Positions 39,119 to 48,744 are shown, counted from the stretch's first letter. The stretch: 64,000 nucleotides of DNA from a virus (IMGVR_UViG_3300046463_000548:1-64000), one strand, 5' to 3'. The notes: generated from the sequence alone by a model not told the origin. Program-made: numbers and translations.

Positions 39119-40007
39119 CCTTCAACTCTCTATTTACGAAAGCCCTCAGAGGCAGGTGATCGGACTGCTTGCCCAACCGGTACGCCTGCTTGAGTTGGTT
39201 GTACAGAACCTCGTCGTCCTTCTTGCAGACCGAGCACATGTCATTCGTGCACTTGTCGTATTCGAGCAGTGCCTTCACGTCGCTCCATGTCTCCGCATCC
39301 AGTGCGTCGTTGTGCGCGCGTCGATACCGTTTGATCCGGCGCAATACCTCTTCCCGTTTCGTATCGGTCAGAAGCCGTGCATACACGGGCGGTTCAACGC
39401 TGGGGTTGTCACGGAGAATGAACGCGTCCATGAATCCTTCGATCTTCTTTCCATACTGAATTTCGAAGAGGACTGCATAGACCTCGATCTGTTCGATATA
39501 GGCGGCACCCGGATTAGTCTTTTTGTTGGGCGCGGCCTTCACTGATGTCGTTTTGAAATCGAGAATCCACAACTTCCCTTTCTCATCTACGTACACCGCG
39601 TCGATGTGTCCCTTCATCCCCTTCGTGTCGATCCGCACCTCGTGATACTTCGTCGGAAATCCGCAGCACTCGTGCTTCAGTGACAGGCGGTGCCACTTCC
39701 CGCATTCGAGGCAGTGGTAGTCAGCGAGAAACCGGCCGCTCGCCGCGAGATACGACTGCATAACGTCGTGCACCACTGTTCCAACGCGCGTGTAGAAAGC
39801 GGTGCGCATCGACTGCGGTCGGTTCAAGCCGTATGAGGCGTGAGTAATGAAAAATTCGCGAGGACAAAAGGGGAGTTGTGAGGCGCGCAGCGAGAGGATT
39901 CGCATCGGTTCAACGCGCTCCATCATCACCGTGTTTTCAAGCGCGTTCGAATAAACGCGAAAGAAATCTTTGGCTATAGAAACAGATGTTAGGGGCCTCA
40001 CGCGCAT
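39105..40007 (-). CDS. Cas4/RecB-like PD-(D/E)XK exonuclease
   Basis: A 300-residue nuclease. Core motifs: His80 (VGTVVHDVMQSYL), Asp136 in GHIDAVYV, Asp150-x-Lys152 in LWILDFKTTS, and QIEVY. Cysteines CPREFF (48) plus CTNDMCSVC (about 252-260) match the three-plus-one cysteine layout that binds an iron-sulfur cluster in Cas4, AddB and related enzymes; extra cysteines (99, 102, 114, 115) may add a zinc site. It would resect DNA ends in phage recombination. No cas1/cas2 or CRISPR array is nearby. Starts at MRVRPLTSV; an AGTAAATAAAG motif lies upstream. Confidence 0.85.
   Translation of the reverse strand: MRVRPLTSVSIAKDFFRVYSNALENTVMMERVEPMRILSLRASQLPFCPREFFITHASYGLNRPQSMRTAFYTRVGTVVHDVMQSYLAASGRFLADYHCLECGKWHRLSLKHECCGFPTKYHEVRIDTKGMKGHIDAVYVDEKGKLWILDFKTTSVKAAPNKKTNPGAAYIEQIEVYAVLFEIQYGKKIEGFMDAFILRDNPSVEPPVYARLLTDTKREEVLRRIKRYRRAHNDALDAETWSDVKALLEYDKCTNDMCSVCKKDDEVLYNQLKQAYRLGKQSDHLPLRAFVNRELKDAAK
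39130..39138 (-). promoter_or_regulatory. CGTAAATAG promoter motif
   Basis: Minus-strand variant CGTAAATAG, 12 bases before the ATG at 39118, inside the end of the exonuclease gene. The first base differs from the consensus. Confidence 0.4.
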
Positions 40008-40058
40008 ATAAAACCTTCAATTTTAGTGAACCAGTAATCAAATTCCCCTGTTTCTATA

Positions 40059-40069
40059 CTTTATTTACT
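40059..40069 (-). promoter_or_regulatory. AGTAAATAAAG promoter motif
   Basis: Minus-strand AGTAAATAAAGTATAG, 52 bases upstream of the exonuclease ATG. It lies between divergent minus- and plus-strand transcription units; no matching plus-strand promoter is obvious for the fibre gene at 40080. Confidence 0.55.
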
Positions 40070-40079
40070 AGAGGCTTCT

Positions 40080-42608
40080 ATGATCGTGCAACTGACTGCT
40101 GCAGGGCAGGCGCTGCTAGAAGGCAATACGGGGCCAGTGACCGTCACGAGTTTCCAGCTTGGTTCGGCATACGGATACGTGCCCGAAGCATCAGACACAG
40201 GCATTCACGGAACCCTGGTATATACGGGCGTCCCATCAGCACCTCTCGCAGTTTCAGCAAACCTTGTTGCGTACTCGTCGTATCTCGATTACGACTTGGG
40301 ACCGTTCGAGTTCGGAGAAATCGGACTGTACGTCGGCTCAACGCTGTTTGCTCTGGCAACGGGCTCCGCTCCGATTTCGAAGAGCGCACCGGCCGCCAAC
40401 ACCTCAGGCAACTCGATACGAATTGATGCGTATGTATCGGTCGTCGGAACGAACTATCAAATGTGGTTGAACCTGGCTGAGTCCAGCAACGCTTTCCAGA
40501 TGGCGGTGCTTACCTCGCCCGATCTGTTGCCGCAGTCTCATCAAGCTGTCCCGAACGCGTACATAATTTCGGGCGTAGTAAATAGTCAGTCAGCGTTTCT
40601 TGCGTACACGGATAAGTTTGGTCTGTGGAACTTCGACGCGTATCAGTACGGGTACCAGACGCATGCGAATGTAGTTACGTCGGATTCGCAGTCGGTAACG
40701 ATAGCGTTGGACCAGTTTGTGTCGCAAATGCAGCCGCAGTATTTCGGCCAAGTGATTCTTGAGTTCACGAGCGGCGCTCTGTACTCAGTGTGTCGATACG
40801 TTGAGACAGCGATTGTGTCCGGCAACTTCGTGACGCTCGGTTTCGACTCACCTATCGCAATGCAGCCTGCGGCGGGCGATACGTTCGCGACGTTTGTTCG
40901 AGTGGCCGATTCGGAAATTCCGCAGTTCCCAGCGGCAACGACCTCCGAACTCGGTGGCGTTATTGTTGGCGAGTATCTAACGGTGCAGCCGAACGGGCTG
41001 CTCGCGGTGGATGCCGCAGCGCTCCCATACCCGGTGACTTCGGTCAATGGGCTGACCGGCGCGGTGGTTGTGCAAGCGACGAATAACAATGCTGCTTCAG
41101 GCGTGTCGTTGATTTCGAACTCAGGCGCAACGACAGGCGTTATCAGGCTGAAGACTATCGTTGCGGGCACGAACATCACAATAGCGCCGGACTCAAACGG
41201 CAACCTGCTGATTTCGGATACGTATGCACTTCCGATTGCGAGCCTCACTACACTTGGTGGAGTGAAAGCGCCTAGCGACGGCAACATCACGATTTCGGCA
41301 ACGGGCGTTATCGATCTGGGATTCACGCCCGTCACGTCGGTTGATGGGATGAGTGGCGCTGTCACTTTGCCGTTGGCTACGGCTGCTGCTCCTGGACTCA
41401 TGCAGGTTGGTACCGGCCTGTCAGTTACCAACGGAGTCGTTTCACTGAGCGCTAGCTCTCTCGTTACATCGGTGTCGGGCCAGACTGGTGACGTTGTTGT
41501 GCAGGCGACTAACAACAATTCAGCAACAGGCGTTTCGCTGATCACTAACAGTGGATCGACTACGGGCAACATCAAGCTGAAAACGATAGTGGCAGGCACG
41601 AACATCACGCTTGCGACGGATGCGAATGGCAATTTGCAAATCAACGGTACAGCCTCTCCCTACACGCTGCCGGTAGCTACCTCAACAGTCCTTGGGGGTG
41701 TGAAGCAAGGGGCTGGTGTGAGTATCGCAGGCGACGGGACCATTTCGGTTTCCGGGGTCGTGACTTCGGTATCGGGGCAGAGCGGGACAGTGACCGTGCA
41801 GGCGTCAGATAACAATGCTGCTACGGGCACGTCACTCATTGCTAACAGCGGAGCGACGACGGCTAACATCAAGCTGAAGACTATCGTTGCGGGCTCCAAC
41901 ATCACGTTGGCGGCTGACGGGAACGGTAATCTGCAAATCAACAGCGCTGCAGCACCCTACACATTGCCTGTAGCCACCTCATCTGTGTTGGGTGGTGTCA
42001 AGCAAGGCGCGAACGTCACCATTGCGGGCGACGGCACGATCAGTGTTGCGGCCTCACCGGTCACGTCTGTAAATGGGCAGACGGGTGCAGTAACTATCCA
42101 AGCGGCCGATACGTCAACAGCATCGGGAACAACGCTGATTTCCGATAACGGTACGGGCACAGGAACCATCAAGCTGCGTCGCATAGTGGCGGGTGCGGGC
42201 ATCGCCGTAGCTGTGGATGGTAACGGCAACCTTCAGGTTAGTGTGGCCAGCCAGTACTACGACGTGCCACTTGGCATCGCAGGAATTCCGGGTGCCAGCC
42301 AGATTGTCGGTCAGTTCGTCGCAGTGCGAACGATGAACTTCGCATCTAACTTTGTTGGGTCCGCTGGTTTCGCGACAGCTTCCGCCACGGCAAGCACGAC
42401 GTTCACCATCAACCGTATTCGCTCAGGCGCAACAACGGCAATCGGTACTGTGGTTTATGCAGCCTCAGGCACTGCACCTACGTTCACGACGACGGGCAGC
42501 GCAACGCAGCAGCTAATAGCCGGTGACATTCTGCAAGCTGTGGCTCCTGCAACAGCGGATGCGACGTTGGCCAACGCGACATTCACTCTTCTCGCTACGG
42601 CGGCTTAA
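40080..42608 (+). CDS. tail fibre with collar-type N-terminus and tandem repeats
   Basis: An 842-residue fibre. Residues 1-270 (MIVQLTAAGQALLEGNTGPV, LGSAYGYVPE, DYDLGPFEFGEIGLYVGS) resemble phage tail-collar fibre domains. Then come about five repeats of a unit with TSVNGQTGAV, NNNAASG, SGATTGNIKL, IVAGTNITLA and PVATSSVLGGVKQGA, likely a triple-stranded beta shaft. The last 100 residues probably form a receptor-binding tip. The N-terminus is paralogous to the protein at 44193-46607. AGAGGC precedes the ATG. Confidence 0.87.
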   Translation: MIVQLTAAGQALLEGNTGPVTVTSFQLGSAYGYVPEASDTGIHGTLVYTGVPSAPLAVSANLVAYSSYLDYDLGPFEFGEIGLYVGSTLFALATGSAPISKSAPAANTSGNSIRIDAYVSVVGTNYQMWLNLAESSNAFQMAVLTSPDLLPQSHQAVPNAYIISGVVNSQSAFLAYTDKFGLWNFDAYQYGYQTHANVVTSDSQSVTIALDQFVSQMQPQYFGQVILEFTSGALYSVCRYVETAIVSGNFVTLGFDSPIAMQPAAGDTFATFVRVADSEIPQFPAATTSELGGVIVGEYLTVQPNGLLAVDAAALPYPVTSVNGLTGAVVVQATNNNAASGVSLISNSGATTGVIRLKTIVAGTNITIAPDSNGNLLISDTYALPIASLTTLGGVKAPSDGNITISATGVIDLGFTPVTSVDGMSGAVTLPLATAAAPGLMQVGTGLSVTNGVVSLSASSLVTSVSGQTGDVVVQATNNNSATGVSLITNSGSTTGNIKLKTIVAGTNITLATDANGNLQINGTASPYTLPVATSTVLGGVKQGAGVSIAGDGTISVSGVVTSVSGQSGTVTVQASDNNAATGTSLIANSGATTANIKLKTIVAGSNITLAADGNGNLQINSAAAPYTLPVATSSVLGGVKQGANVTIAGDGTISVAASPVTSVNGQTGAVTIQAADTSTASGTTLISDNGTGTGTIKLRRIVAGAGIAVAVDGNGNLQVSVASQYYDVPLGIAGIPGASQIVGQFVAVRTMNFASNFVGSAGFATASATASTTFTINRIRSGATTAIGTVVYAASGTAPTFTTTGSATQQLIAGDILQAVAPATADATLANATFTLLATAA

Positions 42609-42609
42609 T

Positions 42610-43542
42610 ATGTTTGCAATGAACTCTATGTGGTGGGGATCGGGGAAACCCCCGTTTCCTGCCTATAGCACGGGCGTGGGCATCTTCGGATCGAAGTTTG
42701 ACGCGATGATGAAATACGCGTTCACCAATAACGCGGTAGCCAATGGCACTGCGTTGGTATCCAACACCTTTGATGCTTCGGGCACTAGCACTCCGTCACT
42801 AGCGCTGTTTGCGGGCGGGCAAGATTCAGCCAACACAAAGATCGCAACGTCCTCGGTGTTGACGTTCGCTAGTGATTCGGTTTCTACGGGTGGCAACCTC
42901 AGGGTCTCGCGTGCACTGCCGAACAGTGTCGGCAACGCAACGATAGGCTACTTCGCAGGCGGTGATATTGGAACGGGCGGCTCATTCACTGGGTCTACGG
43001 CCGTTGACATCTACACGTATTCCAGTAACACATCAGCCTCAGGGACGGCACTGTCGCTGGGAATCAACGCATCAGCAACTTACGGCACTGCGACTATCGG
43101 TTACTTCTCAGGCGGTCAGGCATCCTCAGCTAGTCCCGCGTGGCAGGGTGCTACACAGAAATACACATACTCCAATAATTCGGCCACAACAGGAACCGCG
43201 CTGTCCGCAGTCAAGTCGTGGTGTGCAGGTATGAGTAACACCAGCCTAGGGATTATTGCGGGTGGTGGTAATTCGACGGGCGCGCTGGCGGTCACTGAGA
43301 AATACACCTTCGCTGGCGACGTTCGCACGCTTGGCACCAATCTTATGCAACCGCAATGGGGCGGAGCCGCTGCCGGAATAGCCTCGCTCGGTGTTGTAGC
43401 AGGGGGCGGTGCAACTGTAGGCAATGCCGCTGCCAAGACTTCGATCTATACCTATGCCGGTGACACTGTGGTCGGCGGTACTAATCTTCCCGCAGCCATT
43501 ACTTCCGCAACAGGTGTTTCGTCTACTCCGGGGCACTTCTAA
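42610..43542 (+). CDS. kelch-like beta-propeller repeat protein (virion surface)
   Basis: A 310-residue Gly/Ser/Thr/Ala-rich protein with five or six repeats of about 50 residues, each holding IYTYSSNTSASGTAL-like and ATIGYFSGG-like segments. The pattern suggests a kelch or beta-propeller surface protein, perhaps a fibre tip or receptor binder. The ATG follows the fibre stop directly. Confidence 0.72.
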   Translation: MFAMNSMWWGSGKPPFPAYSTGVGIFGSKFDAMMKYAFTNNAVANGTALVSNTFDASGTSTPSLALFAGGQDSANTKIATSSVLTFASDSVSTGGNLRVSRALPNSVGNATIGYFAGGDIGTGGSFTGSTAVDIYTYSSNTSASGTALSLGINASATYGTATIGYFSGGQASSASPAWQGATQKYTYSNNSATTGTALSAVKSWCAGMSNTSLGIIAGGGNSTGALAVTEKYTFAGDVRTLGTNLMQPQWGGAAAGIASLGVVAGGGATVGNAAAKTSIYTYAGDTVVGGTNLPAAITSATGVSSTPGHF

Positions 43543-43544
43543 TC

Positions 43545-44171
43545 ATGCACTATAAAACCAATCGACAGAACCATGATTTTCAGTTGGCATACTTTGTTGC
43601 CGGTTCGTGTAAAACACCCGATGCCGCTTGGTCTCTTCTATGCGACCTAAGGGATGATCGACAGGACGCGCTGAACCTGGCGAAGGCTGATTCGTTGCGC
43701 ACAGAAGCAAAGCGCATGCGTGCGCAAGCGATAGTGGACAGGAATGGTGTGACTGAAGCGGACAAGCTCGAAGCGCAAGCTGAATTGCTGGAAATTAACG
43801 GGTCGGCACAAACGACGCAGAAGAACATAGCGGCTGCTGAAGCCGAGCTTGCAATGATTCACAAGTTGCAGGAGCGTCTGCAACCGCTGCGTAAGTATGC
43901 ACACCTTCCGGACGCAGAAGCGCACGAGGCAGCGCAGGCTGAGGAATGGAAGCTCGAACTGATGTATCGAGCCGAGAATTTCATGTTGATGCAGGGTTCC
44001 ATACCGGTGGATCAGTTCGACACCATGCGTATGCACCCAGCGTTCACGACGGAGATTCTGCCGTTCCTGAACGAAATCCGTGCGCAGCTAGTTAATGTTC
44101 AAGGCGATCTGACGAAGCTCAAGTTTCTGACGCCAGCACTCGATATTCCGAAGCTGCTAGGCCACGCCTGA
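43545..44171 (+). CDS. helical protein, possible fibre chaperone
   Basis: A 208-residue protein. The middle is a long charged helix (DALNLAKADSLRTEAKRMRA, then EAQAELLEINGSAQTTQKNI), ending with a helical part (FTTEILPFLNEIRAQLVNVQ). It lies between two fibre genes and 2 bases after the kelch-like gene, so a fibre assembly chaperone or a hinge protein is possible. Not recognised. Confidence 0.66.
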   Translation: MHYKTNRQNHDFQLAYFVAGSCKTPDAAWSLLCDLRDDRQDALNLAKADSLRTEAKRMRAQAIVDRNGVTEADKLEAQAELLEINGSAQTTQKNIAAAEAELAMIHKLQERLQPLRKYAHLPDAEAHEAAQAEEWKLELMYRAENFMLMQGSIPVDQFDTMRMHPAFTTEILPFLNEIRAQLVNVQGDLTKLKFLTPALDIPKLLGHA

Positions 44172-44192
44172 ACAATCTAAAGGGGAATAATT

Positions 44193-46607
44193 TTGCTCGT
44201 TCAAATCACGAACGCGGGCGCAGCTTTGCTCGCAGCAAACTCAGGACCGATTGAACTGTCAACGTTCAAGCTGGGTTCTGCATACGGGTATATCCCGGAA
44301 TCAACAGACACGGATATTCACGGTACGCTCGTCAATACCGGTGCCCCTTCATCGTTCCAGGTGATTAACGCGAATGTCTTCAAATATTCCGTTTATCTGG
44401 ATTACGATCTTGGACCGTTTCAGTTTGGTGAGCTTGGACTCTTCACGACGGACGGTGTGCTGTTTGCGCTGGGTTCAAACTCGGTGCTCCTGAACAAGCA
44501 ACCCGAATCGGCGGGTGTGTTTTCGGGTAACTCGATTCGTCTCGATATCTATCTGTCGATTGTGGGTCAGAATTACGCGATGTGGTTGGACTATGCATCG
44601 TCATCCAACAATTTTCAGATGGCAGTCTTGCAATCAGTGGACAGCCTGCCGCCACCGCAGAGCGCAACGCCAAACGCCTACATCATCACGGGCGCGTCTT
44701 CGAGTCAGTCATCGTTTATGGCGTACACGTCGCAGACGGGACTCTGGAATTTCGACTGCTATCAGTACGCTAATCAGGCGGCTGCGACGGTCACGGCATT
44801 CACTCCCAATTCGATCACGATTTCGCAATCTCAGTATGTACCGGGAATGTCCCCAGCGTATCCGGGTGCGACGATCATCGAGTTTTCGAGCGGTGCGCTG
44901 TACGGGATTTGTCGCTACGTAGCGAACGTGACGTTGAGCGGCGGTAACGCAGTGCTCACGTTCGATACCCCGCTGATGCTGACACCGAAAGTAGGGGACA
45001 CGGTACTAGCGTTCGGGCGTCAGGCGCTGAGCACCACAATCCCTAACCTTCCGATTGCAACAACGTCATCGCTTGGTGCCGTGGTTGTTGGGGATACGCT
45101 GACGGTCACTTCAGGAGGTCTGCTGAACGTTAAGCCTACCTCTTATCCAGTGCTGTCGGTGAACGGTATGACGGGTGACGTTGTGCTGCAAGCCACCGAC
45201 ATTTCGGGCTTGGCGACTGTCGCAACGACCGGTTTGTATTCATCGCTTATCGGGACCCCGGCTCCGTACGCGTTGCCGGTCGCGACATCGTCAACGCTCG
45301 GAGGTGTGAAGGCTCCTTCAGATGGCAACCTGACGATTGGCCCCACCGGGATCATCGATCTTGGGTTCTCGCCCGTCAAGACTGTGAACGGCGGGTCTCC
45401 GGACGCGGCCGGAAATGTGGCGGTCGTGTTACCCGCTCCCGTGGGACTCGTTAACCCAACGGCCATTGATGCAGGCACCGACTTCAACACACTGAAAACG
45501 TGCGGCTTGTACTTCGGTCTGGATGCGAACGCTGCATCGTTTGTGAATGCGCCTTCGACAGCGGCGGGAGGCACGCTGGACATCGAGCCGTTCACAACAT
45601 CCGCAACTGGCGGTGACGTGATTCAGCGTTACCAGATGTCCAATGCGCTGTTTTTCCGGCGCTACACGCAAGCGTCAAACACGTGGTCAACCTGGACTCA
45701 GGTGTCAACGAGTTCTGCGCTTCCGATTGCGTCAGCTTCGACACTGGGTGGTGTCATGGTTGGGGCAGGACTGTCTGTTACAGGGGCGGGTGTGCTCTCG
45801 GCAAATGTTAAGAGCATCAACGGACAAACAGGAATCGTGGTGTTGGACGCGAGTTCAGTCGGTGCTCTTCCTTCAGATGTTGTGAACATTCCGGGCGGAG
45901 TGCCCTCGCTCGATATCAATACCGGGACTTCAAACCCCGATACCGACGCATACACGTATGGCCGGTTGCCGTTCTATCAGAACACCTTGGGCGACTGGTT
46001 CAATGCAGGGAAGTGGGATGCGTCAGCGAACCACGTGATCCAGTCACACACGGGCAACACGACAGCGGACACGAACACGTCACTGGTTTCCGGTGGACTG
46101 CAGACGATTGACATATCGTACAACGGCAAGGGTGTTACGGGTCTTTCCAATCCAGACTACGAGGCGGTCAACGCTGAGGGCATGGTCTATGAGGTGAGCG
46201 TCGCTGGAACCACAGCGCTGGATGGAATTAGCACGTGGAATGTGGGCGATTTGGCGGTGTGTATAAACGGCGCGTGGACTCGGATTCAGTCGGGCGCGGC
46301 TGCAAATTCGCTGACATCGAATAGCAGTTGGTATCGCACGAACCCGGACGGAACCTTGGAGATTGGTGGTCACCATGTAATGACGGCGGGTAGTACGACG
46401 ACGACTATAACGCTGCCTGTCACTATCGGTACCTATCTCAGCGGCTTGGTCACAGATATCGGCTCGGCCTGCTTCTCTGGAGGAATTGCGCCACTCAGTT
46501 CGACGCAAATCACGCTTTACGCACCTGCGTACTGGCTGGATAACACAGGGACTGCCGTTGCCCGTGGCGACTTCGATATGCAATGGCGCATCCTGGCTAA
46601 ACCTTAA
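44193..46607 (+). CDS. second tail fibre, paralogous N-terminus
   Basis: An 804-residue fibre starting at TTG. The start is supported by homology: MLVQITNAGAALLAANSGPI aligns with the start of the fibre at 40080, and AAAGGGG lies upstream. Residues 1-250 are collar-type (LGSAYGYIPE, DYDLGPFQFGELGLF). Repeats are fewer than in the first fibre; a C-terminal stretch (about 530-804) includes LNGISTWNVGDLAVCINGAW-type domains also found in the 51867 fibre. The two proteins may form different tips on one organelle. Confidence 0.85.
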   Translation: MLVQITNAGAALLAANSGPIELSTFKLGSAYGYIPESTDTDIHGTLVNTGAPSSFQVINANVFKYSVYLDYDLGPFQFGELGLFTTDGVLFALGSNSVLLNKQPESAGVFSGNSIRLDIYLSIVGQNYAMWLDYASSSNNFQMAVLQSVDSLPPPQSATPNAYIITGASSSQSSFMAYTSQTGLWNFDCYQYANQAAATVTAFTPNSITISQSQYVPGMSPAYPGATIIEFSSGALYGICRYVANVTLSGGNAVLTFDTPLMLTPKVGDTVLAFGRQALSTTIPNLPIATTSSLGAVVVGDTLTVTSGGLLNVKPTSYPVLSVNGMTGDVVLQATDISGLATVATTGLYSSLIGTPAPYALPVATSSTLGGVKAPSDGNLTIGPTGIIDLGFSPVKTVNGGSPDAAGNVAVVLPAPVGLVNPTAIDAGTDFNTLKTCGLYFGLDANAASFVNAPSTAAGGTLDIEPFTTSATGGDVIQRYQMSNALFFRRYTQASNTWSTWTQVSTSSALPIASASTLGGVMVGAGLSVTGAGVLSANVKSINGQTGIVVLDASSVGALPSDVVNIPGGVPSLDINTGTSNPDTDAYTYGRLPFYQNTLGDWFNAGKWDASANHVIQSHTGNTTADTNTSLVSGGLQTIDISYNGKGVTGLSNPDYEAVNAEGMVYEVSVAGTTALDGISTWNVGDLAVCINGAWTRIQSGAAANSLTSNSSWYRTNPDGTLEIGGHHVMTAGSTTTTITLPVTIGTYLSGLVTDIGSACFSGGIAPLSSTQITLYAPAYWLDNTGTAVARGDFDMQWRILAKP

Positions 46608-46625
46608 TTCAAAACGGGGATTGAG

Positions 46626-46994
46626 ATGAGCAGACTGAAGTTGATAGCGCTGTGGTTTCTGGTCACGCTGTTCATGCCACTGTTCAGTGTTGTCATGCTG
46701 ATCCAAGCGGTAGTCGGATCGCATAGCAGAGCCAAAAATATGGCGTTAGCTCAAGACGAATGTGGAAACTCGATGTTCGGGGGACCTTCAACACAGACGA
46801 TGTCCTCGCGAGTTGGGGACGGTCTGATAGAAGGTAAAAGATGGGCCAAGATCATCGCTCCTGTTATCGATTTTTTATTCGGAGCCGGACATTGTTTGTC
46901 GAACGTCGATCTTGCGGCCGGTCTACTGACTGAGGCACAGGTGTCGGAAGTAGATGCAGCAGATAAAGAGCAGGGACTCCCCGCTCAATACTAA
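46626..46994 (+). CDS. membrane protein of a widespread phage family
   Basis: A 122-residue protein. Residues 4-30 (LKLIALWFLVTLFMPLFSVV) are a membrane segment. The remainder (ALAQDECGNSMFGGPSTQTM, SSRVGDGLIEG, then FLFGAGHC) matches a family common in phages and prophages with the pattern D-x-x-x-N-x-x-x-GG-x-x-x-x-T-SSR. It is often located near lysis genes, but its role is not known. Confidence 0.72.
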   Translation: MSRLKLIALWFLVTLFMPLFSVVMLIQAVVGSHSRAKNMALAQDECGNSMFGGPSTQTMSSRVGDGLIEGKRWAKIIAPVIDFLFGAGHCLSNVDLAAGLLTEAQVSEVDAADKEQGLPAQY

Positions 46995-46995
46995 A

Positions 46996-47033
46996 ACGAA
47001 GGCCCCAAGCAATCCTCTGCTTGGGGCCTTTGT
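46996..47033. terminator. bidirectional terminator
   Basis: AAGGCCCCAAGCA / TGCTTGGGGCCTT hairpin between converging genes. Confidence 0.9.
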
Positions 47034-47035
47034 CT

Positions 47036-47950
47036 TTAACGAAAGAGTCCTTTGGTCTTCGGGTACATGACGCTGTGCAGATCGTGGTAAGGGCCGGGGA
47101 GTGAAATTACCGGCTTCTCCTTGTACAGCTTCCACTCATCTACGTCTGAGGGTGGTGCGCACGTATCCACAAGTTGCACGAGCTTGCGATTGCGGCGGAA
47201 TAGTTCGAGATTCTCTTGAATGAATCTGCGCTCCTTGCCGGTCGATTGCTTATACCAAGCCTGCAGCGTGCCGTGCTCTTCAAGCAGCTTCTTTGCAGTT
47301 ACAGGGCCGTAGCCCTTGATCGCAGGTATCGAGTCGCCCTTGTCGCCTATCAGCGTCTGGTAGTCCACCATCTGATCGACTCTGACGCCCTTGCGCGCTT
47401 CCGCGTCAGCCACCGTAATGAATCGCGGAGCCGCTTCTTTGGTTTGGGGGTCCTTGTACGAAGAGTCGTATAGCGAAACGTATTCGGTCAGGTACTGGTA
47501 TGCATCCTTGTCGGAGGTTCCGCAGATGACTCTGTATCTGTCTCCGTACTTGCGGGCTATCGAACACAGTACGTCGTCCGCTTCGTATTTCTTCGGTTGG
47601 TAGAAGCCCATACCGATTTGCGAGAACAGTTGGTAGATGGGATCAAGGAAATCGTACACGTCGAGTTCCGAGGCTGAACTGCGGTACCCATCGTCCACCG
47701 GTTCCGCGTGAGCCTTTCCGCTGCGTTCCCCCTTATATAGCGGATAAACCTTGTAGCGGAAAACGTCTGGGCCGTCGAACGCGCAGCACACGTAGTTTGC
47801 ACGTACCGCCAACGCGTCCTTGCAGATCATGCTCAACAGGCGGTAGGGAATGACTTCGGTCAACGGCCGGTTGGTCTTGGTCGTGAAGAAAATTCGGTGC
47901 AGATACCACGGACCGTCAGGGACAAAAATCGTCTCTCGTTTGCTTCTCAT
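47036..47950 (-). CDS. FEN/RNase H-type 5' to 3' exonuclease (T4 rnh-like)
   Basis: A 304-residue flap-type nuclease. Conserved features: AFDGPDVFRYKVYPLYKGER, EADDVLCSIARKYGD (acidic site), ICGTSDKDAYQYL, and the helix-hairpin-helix region LIGDKGDSIPAIKGYGPVTA. T4 RNase H removes RNA primers and flaps. It overlaps the upstream gene by 4 bases and forms a two-gene minus-strand operon among the plus-strand lysis genes. Confidence 0.88.
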   Translation of the reverse strand: MRSKRETIFVPDGPWYLHRIFFTTKTNRPLTEVIPYRLLSMICKDALAVRANYVCCAFDGPDVFRYKVYPLYKGERSGKAHAEPVDDGYRSSASELDVYDFLDPIYQLFSQIGMGFYQPKKYEADDVLCSIARKYGDRYRVICGTSDKDAYQYLTEYVSLYDSSYKDPQTKEAAPRFITVADAEARKGVRVDQMVDYQTLIGDKGDSIPAIKGYGPVTAKKLLEEHGTLQAWYKQSTGKERRFIQENLELFRRNRKLVQLVDTCAPPSDVDEWKLYKEKPVISLPGPYHDLHSVMYPKTKGLFR

Positions 47951-48234
47951 TGCTCACCATGAAATGTGGATTCAACCACGATCTTGACGTGGGTGGTCGT
48001 CGCGTAGTCGGATTCGTCGGCTGTGTGGGCGTCGATAGCGCGCACCCGAAGATATGGATGAAACCTGGACTGGACCTCTGCCTGAAGCGCAGGGACCAGT
48101 TCTGCGTAGTCGTCGGCCGCGATGCCCGCTCCGCTCTGCTTCAGGAACGCGTGCATGAACAACAGAACTTCGCGTTCGTTTTCAACAATCGCACGTGATG
48201 CGCGCTGCGACGAAAGACCTAAAAGCTTCTGCAT
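47947..48234 (-). CDS. small protein, unknown
   Basis: A 95-residue protein (MQKLLGLSSQRASRAIVENE, REVLLFMHAFLKQSGAGIAA) with a helical first half and strand-rich end. First gene of the nuclease operon, with an AGTAAATAAAG motif upstream. Not recognised. Confidence 0.68.
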   Translation of the reverse strand: MQKLLGLSSQRASRAIVENEREVLLFMHAFLKQSGAGIAADDYAELVPALQAEVQSRFHPYLRVRAIDAHTADESDYATTTHVKIVVESTFHGEQ

Positions 48235-48250
48235 AGGTACACCCCCAATT

Positions 48251-48261
48251 CTTTATTTACT
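48251..48261 (-). promoter_or_regulatory. AGTAAATAAAG promoter motif
   Basis: Minus-strand AGTAAATAAAG, 17 bases before the ATG at 48234. Confidence 0.6.
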
Positions 48262-48336
48262 GCACACCGTGAAATTGCTGTGTGCAATGCATCGGGCATC
48301 AATTTCATCTCGGTAGTTCAGAAAAACGGAGCCTCT

Positions 48337-48744
48337 ATGCAGTTTGACCAAAAAGACCCATTTGGGTACCCGCTTGGCACCTATCTATGGGTGTTTGGGG
48401 TCGCGCTAATCGGGGGCGCAGTCAAGTACTTGAATCACAGTTCGAAATTCTCGTTCTATATCTTGTTTCGCGATCTTGTCACCGCGTGCTTCGCTGGGCT
48501 CTTGACCTTCTGGCTTTGCGAGTGGACCAACATCAACGGCCCGTTGTCCGCTGTGCTTATCTCGATAGCCGGATTGATGGGCACGCGTGCCTTGAGGGAA
48601 ATCGAAAATCTGTATCGGTTACGCATGGGTCTTCCTCCGGAATCTGACGAGGAACGGGAGCATCCCCAGAAGGTGGAAATTGACTTGAGGGTCAACGGGG
48701 GTGTTCAACAACGTCAAGGACGCACGGAGCACGAAGGGGATTAA
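48337..48744 (+). CDS. phage holin, LydA-like
   Basis: A 135-residue protein with three hydrophobic segments: YLWVFGVALIGGAVKY (16-31), LVTACFAGLLTFWLC (46-60) and ISIAGLMGTRALREI (73-88), then a charged tail. The pattern fits LydA/phage holin superfamily members that make inner-membrane holes timing lysis. The ATG at 48337 is preferred to the ORF extension to 48280. Endolysin follows two genes later. Confidence 0.8.
   Translation: MQFDQKDPFGYPLGTYLWVFGVALIGGAVKYLNHSSKFSFYILFRDLVTACFAGLLTFWLCEWTNINGPLSAVLISIAGLMGTRALREIENLYRLRMGLPPESDEEREHPQKVEIDLRVNGGVQQRQGRTEHEGD

Noticed and set aside
39105-40007. Part of a CRISPR-Cas system (Cas4)
   Set aside because: The protein has the Cas4/RecB-like nuclease and cysteine layout, but no cas1, cas2, effector genes or spaced direct repeats lie in the window; a phage recombination exonuclease is the better reading.
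40643-42229. Long minus-strand frames (such as 333 residues at 40643-41644)
   Set aside because: They mirror the fibre coding repeats on the opposite strand, are Val/Pro/Thr-rich and lack start signals; shadows of the fibre gene.
40900-42250. CRISPR-like or minisatellite array
   Set aside because: Repeats at the DNA level come from the coding repeats of the fibre shaft; they stay in frame and vary at synonymous sites.
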